Part shown: positions 1 through 6,622 of the stretch, piece after piece
Numbering within the stretch: position 1 is the first letter of the stretch
Layout of the letters: every line of letters starts with the position of its first letter
Source of the DNA: Stomatobaculum sp.
Lineage (GTDB): Bacteria; Bacillota_A; Clostridia; Lachnospirales; Lachnospiraceae
NCBI GenBank assembly: GCA_017449925.1
Contig: JAFSYO010000045.1
Location: 1 to 11,835, forward strand
Reading direction: 5' to 3'
DNA length: 11,835 nucleotides
Position numbers and translations under genes: made by a program
The notes under the pieces: generated by a model
Told to the model about the DNA's origin: nothing
The model's database searches: none
What the model saw: the letters and a program-made list of their open reading frames with translations, nothing else

Positions 1-795
1 ACCTTCATGGACGGCAAGAACGACCAGGCTGAGCAGAACAACCAGATCAACAACTTCATCGCACAGGGTGTCGATGCCCTGATCATCAACCCGGTCATGA
101 CCTCCGCTGCTGATGCTATCATCAACACCGTGAAGACCGCGAACATCCCCACCGTTCTCATCAACCGTGAGCCCACCGCTGACCAGATGAGCGCTTATGA
201 CAAGCTCTGCTATGTCGGCTGCGACGCTAGACAGTCCGGAACCATGCAGGGCGAGCTGATCCTTGAGACCGAGAAGAAGGGCGACATCAACGGCGACGGC
301 AAGGTCTCCTACATCATGATCCAGGGTGACCCGGAGAACGTTGATGCTCAGTACAGAACCGAGTTCTCCGTCAAGGCTCTGACCGACGCTGGTGTCGAAG
401 TTGAGCAGCTTGACCTCCAGAGAGGTGACTGGGACCGCAACAAGGGCCAGGAGATCGCACAGAACGACCTTGCGAAGTTTGGCGATGAGATCGAAGTTGT
501 TTTCTGCAACAACGATGATATGGCTATCGGCGCTCTGCAGGCGATCACCGCTGCAGGCCGCAAGGTCAACGAGAACATCTACCTTGTCGGTGTCGACGCT
601 CTGGATGCAGCTCTGAACGAAGTGGCAGCAGGCAACATGACCGGTACCGTCCTGAACGACGCGAAGGGCCAGGCTGAGGCAGCTGTCGAGGCTATGGAAG
701 GCCTTCTTGGCGGCAAGACCTACGCTGCAGGCGAGCAGTCCATCTATGTTGACTACGTGAAGGTTACTCCCGACAACGTTAAGGATTTCCAGTAA
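1..795 (+). CDS. mglB: Galactose/glucose-binding periplasmic-type protein MglB (5' partial)
   Basis: This is the extracellular sugar-binding subunit of an ABC importer, expected to be a lipoprotein in a Gram-positive cell, although the N-terminus and any signal peptide lie outside the window. The frame is open from base 1 and ends at TAA 793-795, giving about 264 residues. It aligns by eye with E. coli MglB over its whole length. A calcium-binding loop of the type D-x-N-x-D-G is encoded at 283-309. Sugar-contact positions recognisable from the E. coli protein are the Asn of the NREP segment, Asp and Arg in VDAQYR, Trp in GDWD, Asn in CNNDD, Asp in GVDAL and Asn in TVLND. The position equivalent to E. 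coli His152 is Asn here. mglA and mglC follow on the same strand. Codon choice is strongly biased (AAC, GAC, ATC, CTG), as in highly expressed genes. The family is secure; galactose/glucose over another hexose is inferred. Confidence 0.93.
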   Translation, partial: TFMDGKNDQAEQNNQINNFIAQGVDALIINPVMTSAADAIINTVKTANIPTVLINREPTADQMSAYDKLCYVGCDARQSGTMQGELILETEKKGDINGDGKVSYIMIQGDPENVDAQYRTEFSVKALTDAGVEVEQLDLQRGDWDRNKGQEIAQNDLAKFGDEIEVVFCNNDDMAIGALQAITAAGRKVNENIYLVGVDALDAALNEVAAGNMTGTVLNDAKGQAEAAVEAMEGLLGGKTYAAGEQSIYVDYVKVTPDNVKDFQ

Positions 796-846
796 TCTGA
801 TTACGACATTACTTAATCAGGGGCTGGGAAAGTGAGTTAAGAGGAC

Positions 847-882
847 GAGGGTGCGTGTGCGTAAGCGCACGTGCCCTCTTTT
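847..882 (+). terminator. Intercistronic hairpin between mglB and mglA
   Basis: A 14-bp stem (847-860 with 865-878, including a few G-U pairs) closes on a GTAA loop, which as RNA is a GNRA-type tetraloop, and is followed by TTTT. It sits 52 bases after the mglB stop and about 80 bases before the mglA start. Hairpins in this position often act as partial terminators or 3' stabilisers that leave the binding-protein message more abundant than the ATPase and permease messages. The U run is short, so read-through is likely. A competing pairing uses AAGAGG at 839-844 with CCTCTT at 875-880. Confidence 0.7.
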
Positions 883-950
883 CCGCGTTCAGGTAATAAT
901 ACAGCGGCCCGGGACGGGGTGCTGAACAAACAGATAACAAATAAAAAAAG

Positions 951-956
951 AGGGGG
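951..956 (+). promoter_or_regulatory. Ribosome binding site of mglA, fixes a GTG start
   Basis: AGGGGG at 951-956 lies 7 bases before GTG at 964. It supports that GTG over the upstream in-frame GTG at 871, which falls inside the intercistronic hairpin and has no such site. Confidence 0.7.
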
Positions 957-963
957 TCACAAA

Positions 964-2472
964 GTGTCAGAATATCGTTTGGAAATGCACAATGTCGTAA
1001 AGACCTTTCCGGGCGTCAAGGCACTGAACGGTGCTCAGCTTCAGCTGAAGCCCGGAACAGTGCATGCTCTGATGGGTGAGAACGGCGCGGGCAAATCAAC
1101 ACTGATGAAGTGCATGTTCGGTATTTACCACATGGATGAAGGCGAGGTCATCTATGAAGGCGAAAAAGTGCAGATCAACGGACCGCTGGACGCGCTGAAC
1201 CGCGGTATCGCCATGGTCCACCAGGAGCTGCAGCCGATTCCTGAGCGTTCCATCGGTGAGAACATCTTCGTCGGACGTTATCCCACCAAGAAGGTCGGAC
1301 CGCTGACGATCATCGATCACGATAAGATGTATGAGGACGCGGCCCGCGTTCTGAAAGAAGTTCACCTGAATTTCGACCCGAGGGCAAAGCTGGGATCCCT
1401 GAGCGTTTCCCAGATGCAGCTGGTTGAGATCGCAAAGGCTGTCTCCGCGGACTGCAAGGTCCTGATCCTTGACGAGCCGACCTCTTCTCTGACTGCCGCG
1501 GAAGTTGAAGCGCTGTTCACTATCATCAACGAGCTCCGGGAAAAGGGCGTGTCGATGGTCTACATCAGCCACAAGATGGACGAGATCTTAAGGATCAGCG
1601 ACGAGGTCACCATCATGCGTGACGGACAGTACATCGGCACCTGGGAGGCAAAGGACCTGACCACGGACTTCATCATCACCAAGATGGTGGGCCGCGAGCT
1701 GTCCAACCTGTTCCCGAAGAGAGAAAACACCCCGGGCGAAGTCGTTTTCGAAGTGAAGGACTTCACCTCTATCAACCCCAAGAGCTTCCGGCACGTGGAC
1801 TTCAACGTGCGGAAGGGAGAGATCCTGGGTGTCGCAGGACTGGTGGGCGCCCAGAGAACCGAGCTGATGGAAGGCCTGTTCGGACTCCGGTCCCATACCT
1901 CCGGAACCATTAAGTTCAAGGATAAGGAACTGACCATCAATCAGCCGGCGGATGCCATCAAAGAAGGCATCGCCCTCCTGACGGAGGACCGCCGCGCCAC
2001 CGGTATCCTCGGAGTTCTCTCCATCGCAGACAATGTTTCTATCGCTTCCCTGAATCAGTACCTGATCGGCGGCATCATGCTGGATGACGGCAAGATCGAG
2101 CAGCTGGTCCAGGACAATGTTGCGAAGCTTTCCATCAAGACCCCGTCCTCGAAGACACAGATCCAGTCGCTTTCCGGCGGTAATCAGCAGAAGGTGCTGA
2201 TCTCCCGCTGGCTCGCGAATAACCCGGAGGTCTTCATCATGGACGAGCCGACCAGAGGTATCGACGTCAGCGCGAAGTATGAGATCTACTGCATCATCGC
2301 GGAAATGGCAAAGCAGGGCAAAAGCATCATCATGATCTCCTCCGAGATGAGCGAGCTGATCGGTATGTCCGACCGTATCATGGTCATGTGCGACGGACGC
2401 TGCACCGGCTTCATCGACGGCAAGGATGCAAATCAGGAGAACATCATGGCATTGGCTACGCAATTCGAGTGA
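964..2472 (+). CDS. mglA: Sugar ABC transporter ATP-binding protein MglA (tandem ATPase)
   Basis: This cytoplasmic ATPase powers the MglC permease and carries two fused ABC domains in about 502 residues, the usual length for the family. Domain 1 has Walker A GENGAGKST near residues 38-46, the Q-loop in MVHQE near 87, signature LSVSQ near 146-150, Walker B VLILDEP near 166-172 and the H-loop in YISHK near 203. Domain 2 has the degenerate Walker A typical of sugar importers (GLVGAQRTEL, no Lys) near 291, signature LSGGNQQK near 402 and Walker B IMDEPTRGID near 424. Segments such as GRYPTK and the TRGIDV region match E. coli MglA closely. The GTG start at 964 is preferred because of AGGGGG 7 bases upstream; an ATG at 985 is the alternative. 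It lies between mglB and mglC on the same strand. I am confident of the family and fairly confident of the Mgl subfamily. Confidence 0.95.
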   Translation: MSEYRLEMHNVVKTFPGVKALNGAQLQLKPGTVHALMGENGAGKSTLMKCMFGIYHMDEGEVIYEGEKVQINGPLDALNRGIAMVHQELQPIPERSIGENIFVGRYPTKKVGPLTIIDHDKMYEDAARVLKEVHLNFDPRAKLGSLSVSQMQLVEIAKAVSADCKVLILDEPTSSLTAAEVEALFTIINELREKGVSMVYISHKMDEILRISDEVTIMRDGQYIGTWEAKDLTTDFIITKMVGRELSNLFPKRENTPGEVVFEVKDFTSINPKSFRHVDFNVRKGEILGVAGLVGAQRTELMEGLFGLRSHTSGTIKFKDKELTINQPADAIKEGIALLTEDRRATGILGVLSIADNVSIASLNQYLIGGIMLDDGKIEQLVQDNVAKLSIKTPSSKTQIQSLSGGNQQKVLISRWLANNPEVFIMDEPTRGIDVSAKYEIYCIIAEMAKQGKSIIMISSEMSELIGMSDRIMVMCDGRCTGFIDGKDANQENIMALATQFE

Positions 2473-2503
2473 CACAGACTGCGGAGAAATCCTGAAGTGT
2501 CAC
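2469..2503 (+). repeat. Inverted repeat spanning the mglA stop codon
   Basis: GTGACAC at 2469-2475 and GTGTCAC at 2497-2503 are perfect 7-bp inverted arms around a 21-base loop. The left arm includes the mglA stop codon. It could form a modest hairpin in the mglA-mglC junction of the transcript, but there is no U run after it, so it is not a terminator. Its function is unknown and it may be chance. Confidence 0.35.
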
Positions 2504-2545
2504 AAGATGACCTGGAAACATTGAAAGAGAAGGGGAGATAAACTC

Positions 2546-3529
2546 ATGAAAAAAGAATTTGACTTCAAGAAATTCATGTCCAACAATGCCATCATCATCC
2601 TCATCATCCTGCTGGCTGTTGTGACCGGATGCACCACAAAGAACTTCTTTACCATCACCAACTTCAGAAACCTGGTCGTGAACGTCGCGCCTCGTTTTAT
2701 CATCGCCTGCGGTGTTTCGGGCTGCCTGATCACCAAGGGTACTGACCTTTCCGCCGGACGTGCGGTCGGTTTTGCCGCCTGCCTTTCCGCTATGATGCTG
2801 CAGAGCGTTGACTATGCTGCAAGAATGATCCCGGGCCTGCCGGATATCCCCGTGTTCGTGGCGATGATCATCACCATGCTGATCATGGGCTGCTTCGGTG
2901 CAGTGAACGGCACTGTCATTTCCACCCTGAAGGTTCCGCCCTTCATCGCCACCCTGGGCATGCAGACCATCATCTACGGTATCTGCTCTCTGGTCACCAA
3001 CAACCAGCCGATGGGCGGCTACAAGAAGAGCTACCTCGCAGTGGCAAACGGCTCCGTGGGACCGCTGCCCTACCTGCTGCTCTTCGCTCTGGTGATCGGC
3101 GCTTACTTCTGGTTCCTGTACAATAAGACCCGTCACGGTAAATACATGTACGCTATCGGCGGCAACGAGAACGCTGCACAGGTCGCCGGTGTCAACGTTA
3201 TCGGCTCCCTGATCCGTATCTATATCCTGGCTGGTATGATGTACGGTCTGGCTGGTTTCCTGGTTGGCGCAAAGGCCGGCGGCGCTTCCACTGCTACCGG
3301 TTACGGCTATGAGCTGGAAGCTATCGCAGCCTGTACCATCGGCGGCGTCTCTGCCAACGGTGGTGTCGGTAAAGTCAGCGGCATCCTGATTGGTGTCCTG
3401 GTGTTCGAGATCCTGAAGATCTGTCTGCAGTTCCTGGGTGTGGACCCGGCATACACCTATATTGCACAGGGTCTTGTCATCATCATCGCAGTCGCCCTCG
3501 ATCTGAGGAAGTACCTGGCAAAGAAGTAA
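2546..3529 (+). CDS. mglC: Sugar ABC transporter permease MglC
   Basis: This integral membrane permease forms the sugar channel with MglA. It has 327 residues and many hydrophobic spans, the first at about residues 13-30 (IIILIILLAVVTG). The family motif of branched-chain/sugar permeases is present near the C-terminus, where the EAIAACTIGGVSANGGVGK segment matches DAIAACVVGGVS-SGGVG in E. coli MglC as I recall it. The ATG at 2546 has AGGGGAG at 2531-2537, 8 bases upstream. The gap to mglA is 73 bases with no convincing terminator, so the two are probably co-transcribed, and the gene is followed directly by a strong terminator. Family and role are secure; exact sugar specificity is inferred from mglB. 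Confidence 0.95.
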   Translation: MKKEFDFKKFMSNNAIIILIILLAVVTGCTTKNFFTITNFRNLVVNVAPRFIIACGVSGCLITKGTDLSAGRAVGFAACLSAMMLQSVDYAARMIPGLPDIPVFVAMIITMLIMGCFGAVNGTVISTLKVPPFIATLGMQTIIYGICSLVTNNQPMGGYKKSYLAVANGSVGPLPYLLLFALVIGAYFWFLYNKTRHGKYMYAIGGNENAAQVAGVNVIGSLIRIYILAGMMYGLAGFLVGAKAGGASTATGYGYELEAIAACTIGGVSANGGVGKVSGILIGVLVFEILKICLQFLGVDPAYTYIAQGLVIIIAVALDLRKYLAKK

Positions 3530-3553
3530 TTCAAGAATGCTTTCAAAAAAACG

Positions 3554-3592
3554 GGACAGCCGCATCATTTTGATGCGGCTGTCCTTGTCTGT
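3554..3592 (+). terminator. Bidirectional terminator between mglC and the DUF4037 gene
   Basis: A perfect 14-bp stem pairs 3554-3567 with 3571-3584 around a TTT loop. On the plus strand it is followed by the T-rich tract TTGTCTGTTCT. On the minus strand the same stem is followed by CCGTTTTTTT, a stronger U run. The hairpin lies 24 bases after the mglC stop and 26 bases beyond the stop of the converging minus-strand gene, so it probably serves both. Confidence 0.9.
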
Positions 3593-3610
3593 TCTGCGGG
3601 TCTTGTCTGC

Positions 3611-4573
3611 TCACCCGAGCATCAGCGGCAGGCGGCGGATCTCCGGGTCTTCGATCCCCTGCATGATCTCTTCCGCGTGAGGAAGAAGGAAGCTGTCGCC
3701 GGGACGGCAGAGGTCCTGACGGACAAGCTCCTGCAGGATTATGGCGCAGATCTCTTCTATAAGGGCTTCTGCCTCTGAAAGGCCGGTGATGTCTGCATTT
3801 TCCGGATCAAAGGAGGGAGCCTGCGGCAGGTTTGTCAATTTGAGGAAAAGGTCCGCGGTCTCAGAGAGGAGCGGCAATTCCCGGAGGCCCCGGTGGGCCC
3901 ACTTATAAAAAGGCATGAAACGCCGGTTCAGATAGTAGACCGCGGCCAGTCCGTGTTGAAGGAATTCCGAAAGCGAGAGAAAAGCGGCTACAGGTTCTCC
4001 ATGTTTCAGGCAGCGGCTGTAGTTGTACTGGCCGGAATGGGCCATGAGAGCGATACGGGCAGCGAGGCGTTTTTTCCGAACGTCCTCCGGACAGCCGTTC
4101 ATGATATGATGCCGGATCAGAGAAAAACGGCCCGGGCCGTCATAGAATACTTTTCCGTTGGAACAGGCGGCAAGATGGGATTCCGGCAGTGAGAGCCAGT
4201 CTCTCCAGGAACGGGGCCCTTCCGGACTGCCGGTGAAAACAGAGTAAAAATCACCGATCCGGAGCACGCCCTGACGTCCCGCCGCCTCCGGGGTGCGCAG
4301 GGAAAACACTTCGCCGCGGAAAGTATCCGGCAGGGAAGAAAGCACAGCGGAGAGGACAGGAAAGAACCTCTCGTAAGCCGCGTCCGGCAGCCACAGGCAC
4401 ACCCGCGGCCCCCAGTCATGATCCTTCGAGACTTCATCGTCGAAGCCGAAACAGTCGGACCCCTCTCCCGCAAGGCCGGCTGCCAGATGAGGCAGAGCTT
4501 CCGGGCAGGATTCCCGGATGGCTGGCTCCACAAGCTCAAAATAATAATGTTCCGACAATTCCAGGCCTTTCAT
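3611..4573 (-). CDS. DUF4037 nucleotidyltransferase-like protein
   Basis: This is a 320-residue soluble protein. Residues about 36-62 contain GEGSDCFGFDDE followed by DHDWG and a hydrophobic strand, the arrangement of a nucleotidyltransferase-fold active site (Gly-Ser, then acidic residues around an Asp-x-Asp). Residues about 120-225 have the features I associate with DUF4037: a WLSLPE segment, GQYNYSR near 181-187 and LNRRFMPFYKW near 215-225. The biochemical reaction is not established for the family as far as I know, so transfer of a nucleotide to an unknown substrate is only inferred. The ATG at 4573 is preceded by AGGAAG (4592-4587) at a long 13-base spacing. It stands alone, converging on mglC and diverging from the gene at 5022. 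Confidence 0.8.
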   Translation of the reverse strand: MKGLELSEHYYFELVEPAIRESCPEALPHLAAGLAGEGSDCFGFDDEVSKDHDWGPRVCLWLPDAAYERFFPVLSAVLSSLPDTFRGEVFSLRTPEAAGRQGVLRIGDFYSVFTGSPEGPRSWRDWLSLPESHLAACSNGKVFYDGPGRFSLIRHHIMNGCPEDVRKKRLAARIALMAHSGQYNYSRCLKHGEPVAAFLSLSEFLQHGLAAVYYLNRRFMPFYKWAHRGLRELPLLSETADLFLKLTNLPQAPSFDPENADITGLSEAEALIEEICAIILQELVRQDLCRPGDSFLLPHAEEIMQGIEDPEIRRLPLMLG

Positions 4574-4657
4574 GGTATCTTTGTATCTTCCTTTCTTCGT
4601 ACTATTCCGGCATGAATCTCTCTTTTTCTTTATCCGGCACAGATTTGTATCAGGGAT

Positions 4658-4686
4658 ATCGTAGTCTATTTTTCCAGTATTTACAA
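4658..4686 (-). promoter_or_regulatory. Possible sigma-A promoter of the DUF4037 gene
   Basis: On the minus strand, TTGTAA (4686-4681) and TACGAT (4663-4658) are separated by 17 bases. Each hexamer matches consensus at 4 of 6 positions. It would leave a leader of about 80 bases before the ATG at 4573. The assignment is tentative because the region is A/T-rich. Confidence 0.4.
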
Positions 4687-4722
4687 GAAAGGCGCGGTGC
4701 CAGGAGTTGAAGGAAGTGAAGC

Positions 4723-4760
4723 GGGCGTTTTTTAGCGGTTTTAAAAATAAGTGACCCTTT
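4723..4760 (-). repeat. Repeat element, copy C (inverted, diverged)
   Basis: Read on the minus strand this begins AAAGGGTCAC and ends AAAAACGCCC with AAAA and a 6-base spacer in the expected places. The first spacer is one base shorter (8 instead of 9) and the first block has mismatches. Its CGCCC end points towards the possible leftward promoter, mirroring how copy B points towards the rightward one. Confidence 0.6.
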
Positions 4761-4771
4761 TTTTTCGAAAA

Positions 4772-4810
4772 AAAGGGGTACTAATATCGGAAAAGTAGTC
4801 AAAAACGCCC
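4772..4810 (+). repeat. 39-bp repeat element, copy A
   Basis: The pattern is AAAGGGGTAC, 9 variable bases, AAAA, 6 variable bases, AAAAACGCCC. It forms the right arm of the 90-bp palindrome. It shares all 24 constant bases and the exact internal spacing with copy B, which begins 93 bases downstream. Confidence 0.8.
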
Positions 4811-4864
4811 GATGATGATAAAAATGAAGAAAAATCCATAGAAAAACCTCGGTTTTCGTAGGTC

Positions 4865-4903
4865 AAAGGGGTACGGAATTTAGAAAAGGCGGGAAAAACG
4901 CCC
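4865..4903 (+). repeat. 39-bp repeat element, copy B
   Basis: It has the same 10-9-4-6-10 pattern as copy A, with the three constant blocks identical and the two spacers different (29 of 39 positions identical overall). It ends 12 bases before the -35 hexamer at 4916, a typical place for an activator or an upstream regulatory site. Confidence 0.8.
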
Positions 4904-4915
4904 AAGATGCGTGTT

Positions 4916-4944
4916 TTGACACTTTTGGTCCTGGCTATTACAAT
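4916..4944 (+). promoter_or_regulatory. Near-consensus sigma-A promoter for the 5022-6525 operon
   Basis: TTGACA at 4916-4921 is a perfect -35 hexamer, and TACAAT at 4939-4944 matches the -10 at 5 of 6 positions, with an ideal 17-base spacer. Transcription would start near 4951 and leave a leader of about 70 bases. Copy B of the repeat ends 12 bases upstream. Confidence 0.85.
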
Positions 4945-5021
4945 ATGAGTAATTATTTCAGCACGCCGGCAACACGTGAAACTATGAAACCCGAGCCTGG
5001 GAGTGCAGAATAGGAGAGGGA

Positions 5022-5258
5022 ATGATGCAGGAGCAGGAAAGACTCGAGACCGGGGCGGCGGAAGCAGGAACAGAGGCGGAAAAGCCGGAAGAAACAGGAA
5101 CGCCGGCGGAGGCGCCTACGAACGGGTGGCTGGAGCAGTTCTACAGCCGGTTTGACGGGGTTCCGCTGAGGGCGCTGGATATTTTTATCGGGGTCTGTGT
5201 GTTCGCTTTTATCGCTGTGATCACGGTAGGAATACTGAAGGCAAGGGGAATTCTGTAA
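5022..5258 (+). CDS. Small acidic single-span membrane protein, unknown function
   Basis: I do not recognise a family. The 78-residue product has a Glu/Ala/Thr/Pro-rich, strongly acidic and probably disordered N-terminal part (residues 1-34), a short linker with aromatic residues (WLEQFYSRF) and one hydrophobic span at about residues 52-72, ending in a short KARGIL tail. It has no signal peptide, so it is probably a membrane-anchored protein. AGGAG at 5012-5016 sits 5 bases before ATG 5022 and 8 bases before a second in-frame ATG at 5025, so the second Met may be the true start. It is the first gene after the strong promoter at 4916 and is followed 70 bases later by the M20 gene, so it may assist or localise that enzyme; this is speculation from position alone. 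Confidence 0.75.
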   Translation: MMQEQERLETGAAEAGTEAEKPEETGTPAEAPTNGWLEQFYSRFDGVPLRALDIFIGVCVFAFIAVITVGILKARGIL

Positions 5259-5314
5259 GCCGGCCCATCAACGCAGACAGAAACATTAATACAGGCACGG
5301 CCTTGTTATGCGTC

Positions 5315-5320
5315 AGGAGG
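5315..5320 (+). promoter_or_regulatory. Ribosome binding site of the M20 gene, decides its start
   Basis: A perfect AGGAGG lies 8 bases before ATG 5329. An in-frame ATG at 5308 lies upstream of this site and is therefore unlikely to be used. Confidence 0.85.
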
Positions 5321-5328
5321 ATAAGAGT

Positions 5329-6525
5329 ATGTGGGAAAAGTGCAGAGAACTGCAGGATGAAATAGTCACGATGCGCCGGGAGCTGCACCGTATTCCAGAG
5401 CGTCGCATGGATCTGCCGAAGACCTGCGGGTATGTGGAGAAGAAACTGCGGGAGTACGGCGCCTCGGTCCGGAGGATCGGTGAGAACGGCGGGCTTTTAG
5501 CGGAGCTGGACACCGGCCGTCCGGGCAGATTCACGGCGTTCCGGGCGGACATGGATGCCCTTCCGGTCCTGGAGGAGACGGGACTGCCCTTTGCCTCGGA
5601 ACATAAGGGGATGATGCACGCATGCGGCCATGATGCCCACACGGCTATGCTGCTGGGAACGGTGAAGGTCCTTTCTGAAAACCTGGACCAGTTCGCAGGG
5701 AAGTTCCGCTTTATTTTCCAGTCGGGAGAGGAAACGGGGGAAGGGGCGCTTCTCGCAATAAAAGACGGCGCCCTGGAGCCGAAGCCGGACGCCGTGTTCG
5801 GGACCCATATCGGTACTATTTTCGGGCCGGACATTCCCACTGGAACGGTGATCGCGGCGCCGGACTGTGTGATGGCGTCCATGGACAAATTTGTTGTGCG
5901 GGTTAAGGGCGCCGGCAGCCATGGATCCGCGCCGGAGAAGGGGGTCGATCCCATCCTGACCGGGGCCCAGATCGTGGTGGGGCTGCAGGAGATCCTGTCC
6001 CGGGAATTCGCGGGAACGGTAACTAAGGTCCTGACCGTGGGCAGTTTCCACGCGGGAAATGCATTCAATGTGATCCCGGCAGAGGCGGTCATGGAAGGAA
6101 CGGTCCGCACTGTGAATGAAGATGTCCGGCAGCAGATCCTGAAGCGGATCCGAGAGATCTCGGAGAACATTGCCGCTGCTTTCCGCGCGAAGGCGGAGGT
6201 GGAGATCATCATGTGCTCTTCACCGGTGGTGAACGATCCCGGAATGGCGGCGCTGGCTGCTGAAGCCGCAGAAGAGATAGCGGCACAGTGCGGCGGAAAC
6301 GTGCTCACCTCTGTGGTGAATCCCACCATGGTGGCCGAAGATTTCGCCTACTATCTGGAGCAGGTGCCGGGAGCCTTACTGTTCCTGAGCTCGTCTGATC
6401 CGGAGAAGCACACATCCTTCACGCACCACAACAGTCATTTCGATGTGGATGAGGACGTGCTCTGGAGAGGTGCGGCGGTATTTACCGCCATAGCAGAACG
6501 CCTGAATGCCCGTAAAGAATCATAA
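5329..6525 (+). CDS. M20-family metal-dependent amidohydrolase (M20D, hippurate/N-acyl amino acid hydrolase type)
   Basis: This is a probable cytoplasmic hydrolase that releases an amino acid or amine from an N-acyl conjugate. The 398-residue length fits M20D enzymes. Metal-site residues typical of the family are visible: Cys99 and His101 in HACGHDAHTA, Glu134/Glu135 in SGEETGEG, His160 in GTHIG and His367 in the HHNSHFD segment. RADMDALP near 72-79 is another family hallmark. The dimerisation (lid) domain runs from about residue 183 to 295 and includes the GSHGSAPEKGVDP segment. The start at 5329 is chosen because of AGGAGG 8 bases upstream. It follows the small membrane-protein gene with no terminator between, so the two are probably co-transcribed from the promoter at 4916, and it ends at a strong terminator. 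Substrate cannot be predicted from sequence; family assignment is secure. Confidence 0.93.
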   Translation: MWEKCRELQDEIVTMRRELHRIPERRMDLPKTCGYVEKKLREYGASVRRIGENGGLLAELDTGRPGRFTAFRADMDALPVLEETGLPFASEHKGMMHACGHDAHTAMLLGTVKVLSENLDQFAGKFRFIFQSGEETGEGALLAIKDGALEPKPDAVFGTHIGTIFGPDIPTGTVIAAPDCVMASMDKFVVRVKGAGSHGSAPEKGVDPILTGAQIVVGLQEILSREFAGTVTKVLTVGSFHAGNAFNVIPAEAVMEGTVRTVNEDVRQQILKRIREISENIAAAFRAKAEVEIIMCSSPVVNDPGMAALAAEAAEEIAAQCGGNVLTSVVNPTMVAEDFAYYLEQVPGALLFLSSSDPEKHTSFTHHNSHFDVDEDVLWRGAAVFTAIAERLNARKES

Positions 6526-6533
6526 TTAAGAAA

Positions 6534-6575
6534 CGCCCCGCCGGTCAGCGAACCGGCGGGGCGAAGATCTTTTTT
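6534..6575 (+). terminator. Terminator after the M20 gene, possibly bidirectional
   Basis: A perfect 12-bp GC-rich stem (6534-6545 with 6552-6563) with a 6-base loop is followed by AAGATC and six T residues. On the minus strand the stem is followed by TTTCTTAATT, so it may also stop transcription of the converging gene that ends at 6623. Confidence 0.85.
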
Positions 6576-6622
6576 GCAGAACATTCACAAGAACGAATCA
6601 GGAAATAATATGAATCAGAGTA

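Larger units (their letters stand above)
4722..4811. repeat. 90-bp imperfect palindrome made of two head-to-head repeat copies
   Basis: Outer arms of 11 bp are perfect (4722-4732 with 4801-4811). An inner block at 4755-4778 is also complementary around the same centre between bases 4766 and 4767, with one G-T mismatch. Both blocks share one axis exactly, so this is a single symmetric structure rather than two hairpins. The intervening sequence is only partly complementary. The arms are diverged copies of the element listed at 4772-4810. It could be a paired operator, a cruciform-forming site or a small palindromic mobile repeat; no clear target-site duplication flanks it. Confidence 0.75.
4574..5021. 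other. 448-base non-coding divergent regulatory region
   Basis: No credible gene is seen here on either strand. The region is much more A/T-rich than its surroundings and is full of A and T runs. From left to right it holds the leader and a weak possible promoter of the leftward DUF4037 gene (about 4658-4686), an inverted copy and two direct copies of a ~39-bp element (4723-4903), a small hairpin at 4843-4856, and a near-consensus rightward promoter (4916-4944) followed by a leader of about 70 bases to the gene at 5022. I saw no recognisable riboswitch in that leader. Confidence 0.75.

Noticed and set aside
871..963. Upstream extension of mglA to a GTG at 871
   Set aside because: That start lies within the intercistronic hairpin, and the added residues do not resemble MglA.
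2456..3568. 370-codon open frame on the minus strand across mglC
   Set aside because: It is antisense to a clear permease gene, is extremely Asp/His/Gln-rich, and would run through the terminator.
4755..4778. The T8-CG-A7 hairpin as an intrinsic terminator
   Set aside because: No T run follows on either strand, no gene ends nearby, and its symmetry is shared with the outer arms of a larger palindrome.
4722..4903. The repeat cluster as a CRISPR array
   Set aside because: There are only three copies, one inverted and diverged, with irregular spacing and internal variation, and no cas gene is in the window.
4945..5021. Leader before the 78-aa gene as a riboswitch
   Set aside because: It is about 70 bases long, with no stable terminator or known conserved aptamer core that I could recognise.
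5313..6329. 338-codon minus-strand open frame across the M20 gene
   Set aside because: It is a Ser/Pro/Arg-rich shadow of a gene whose catalytic motifs are intact on the plus strand.
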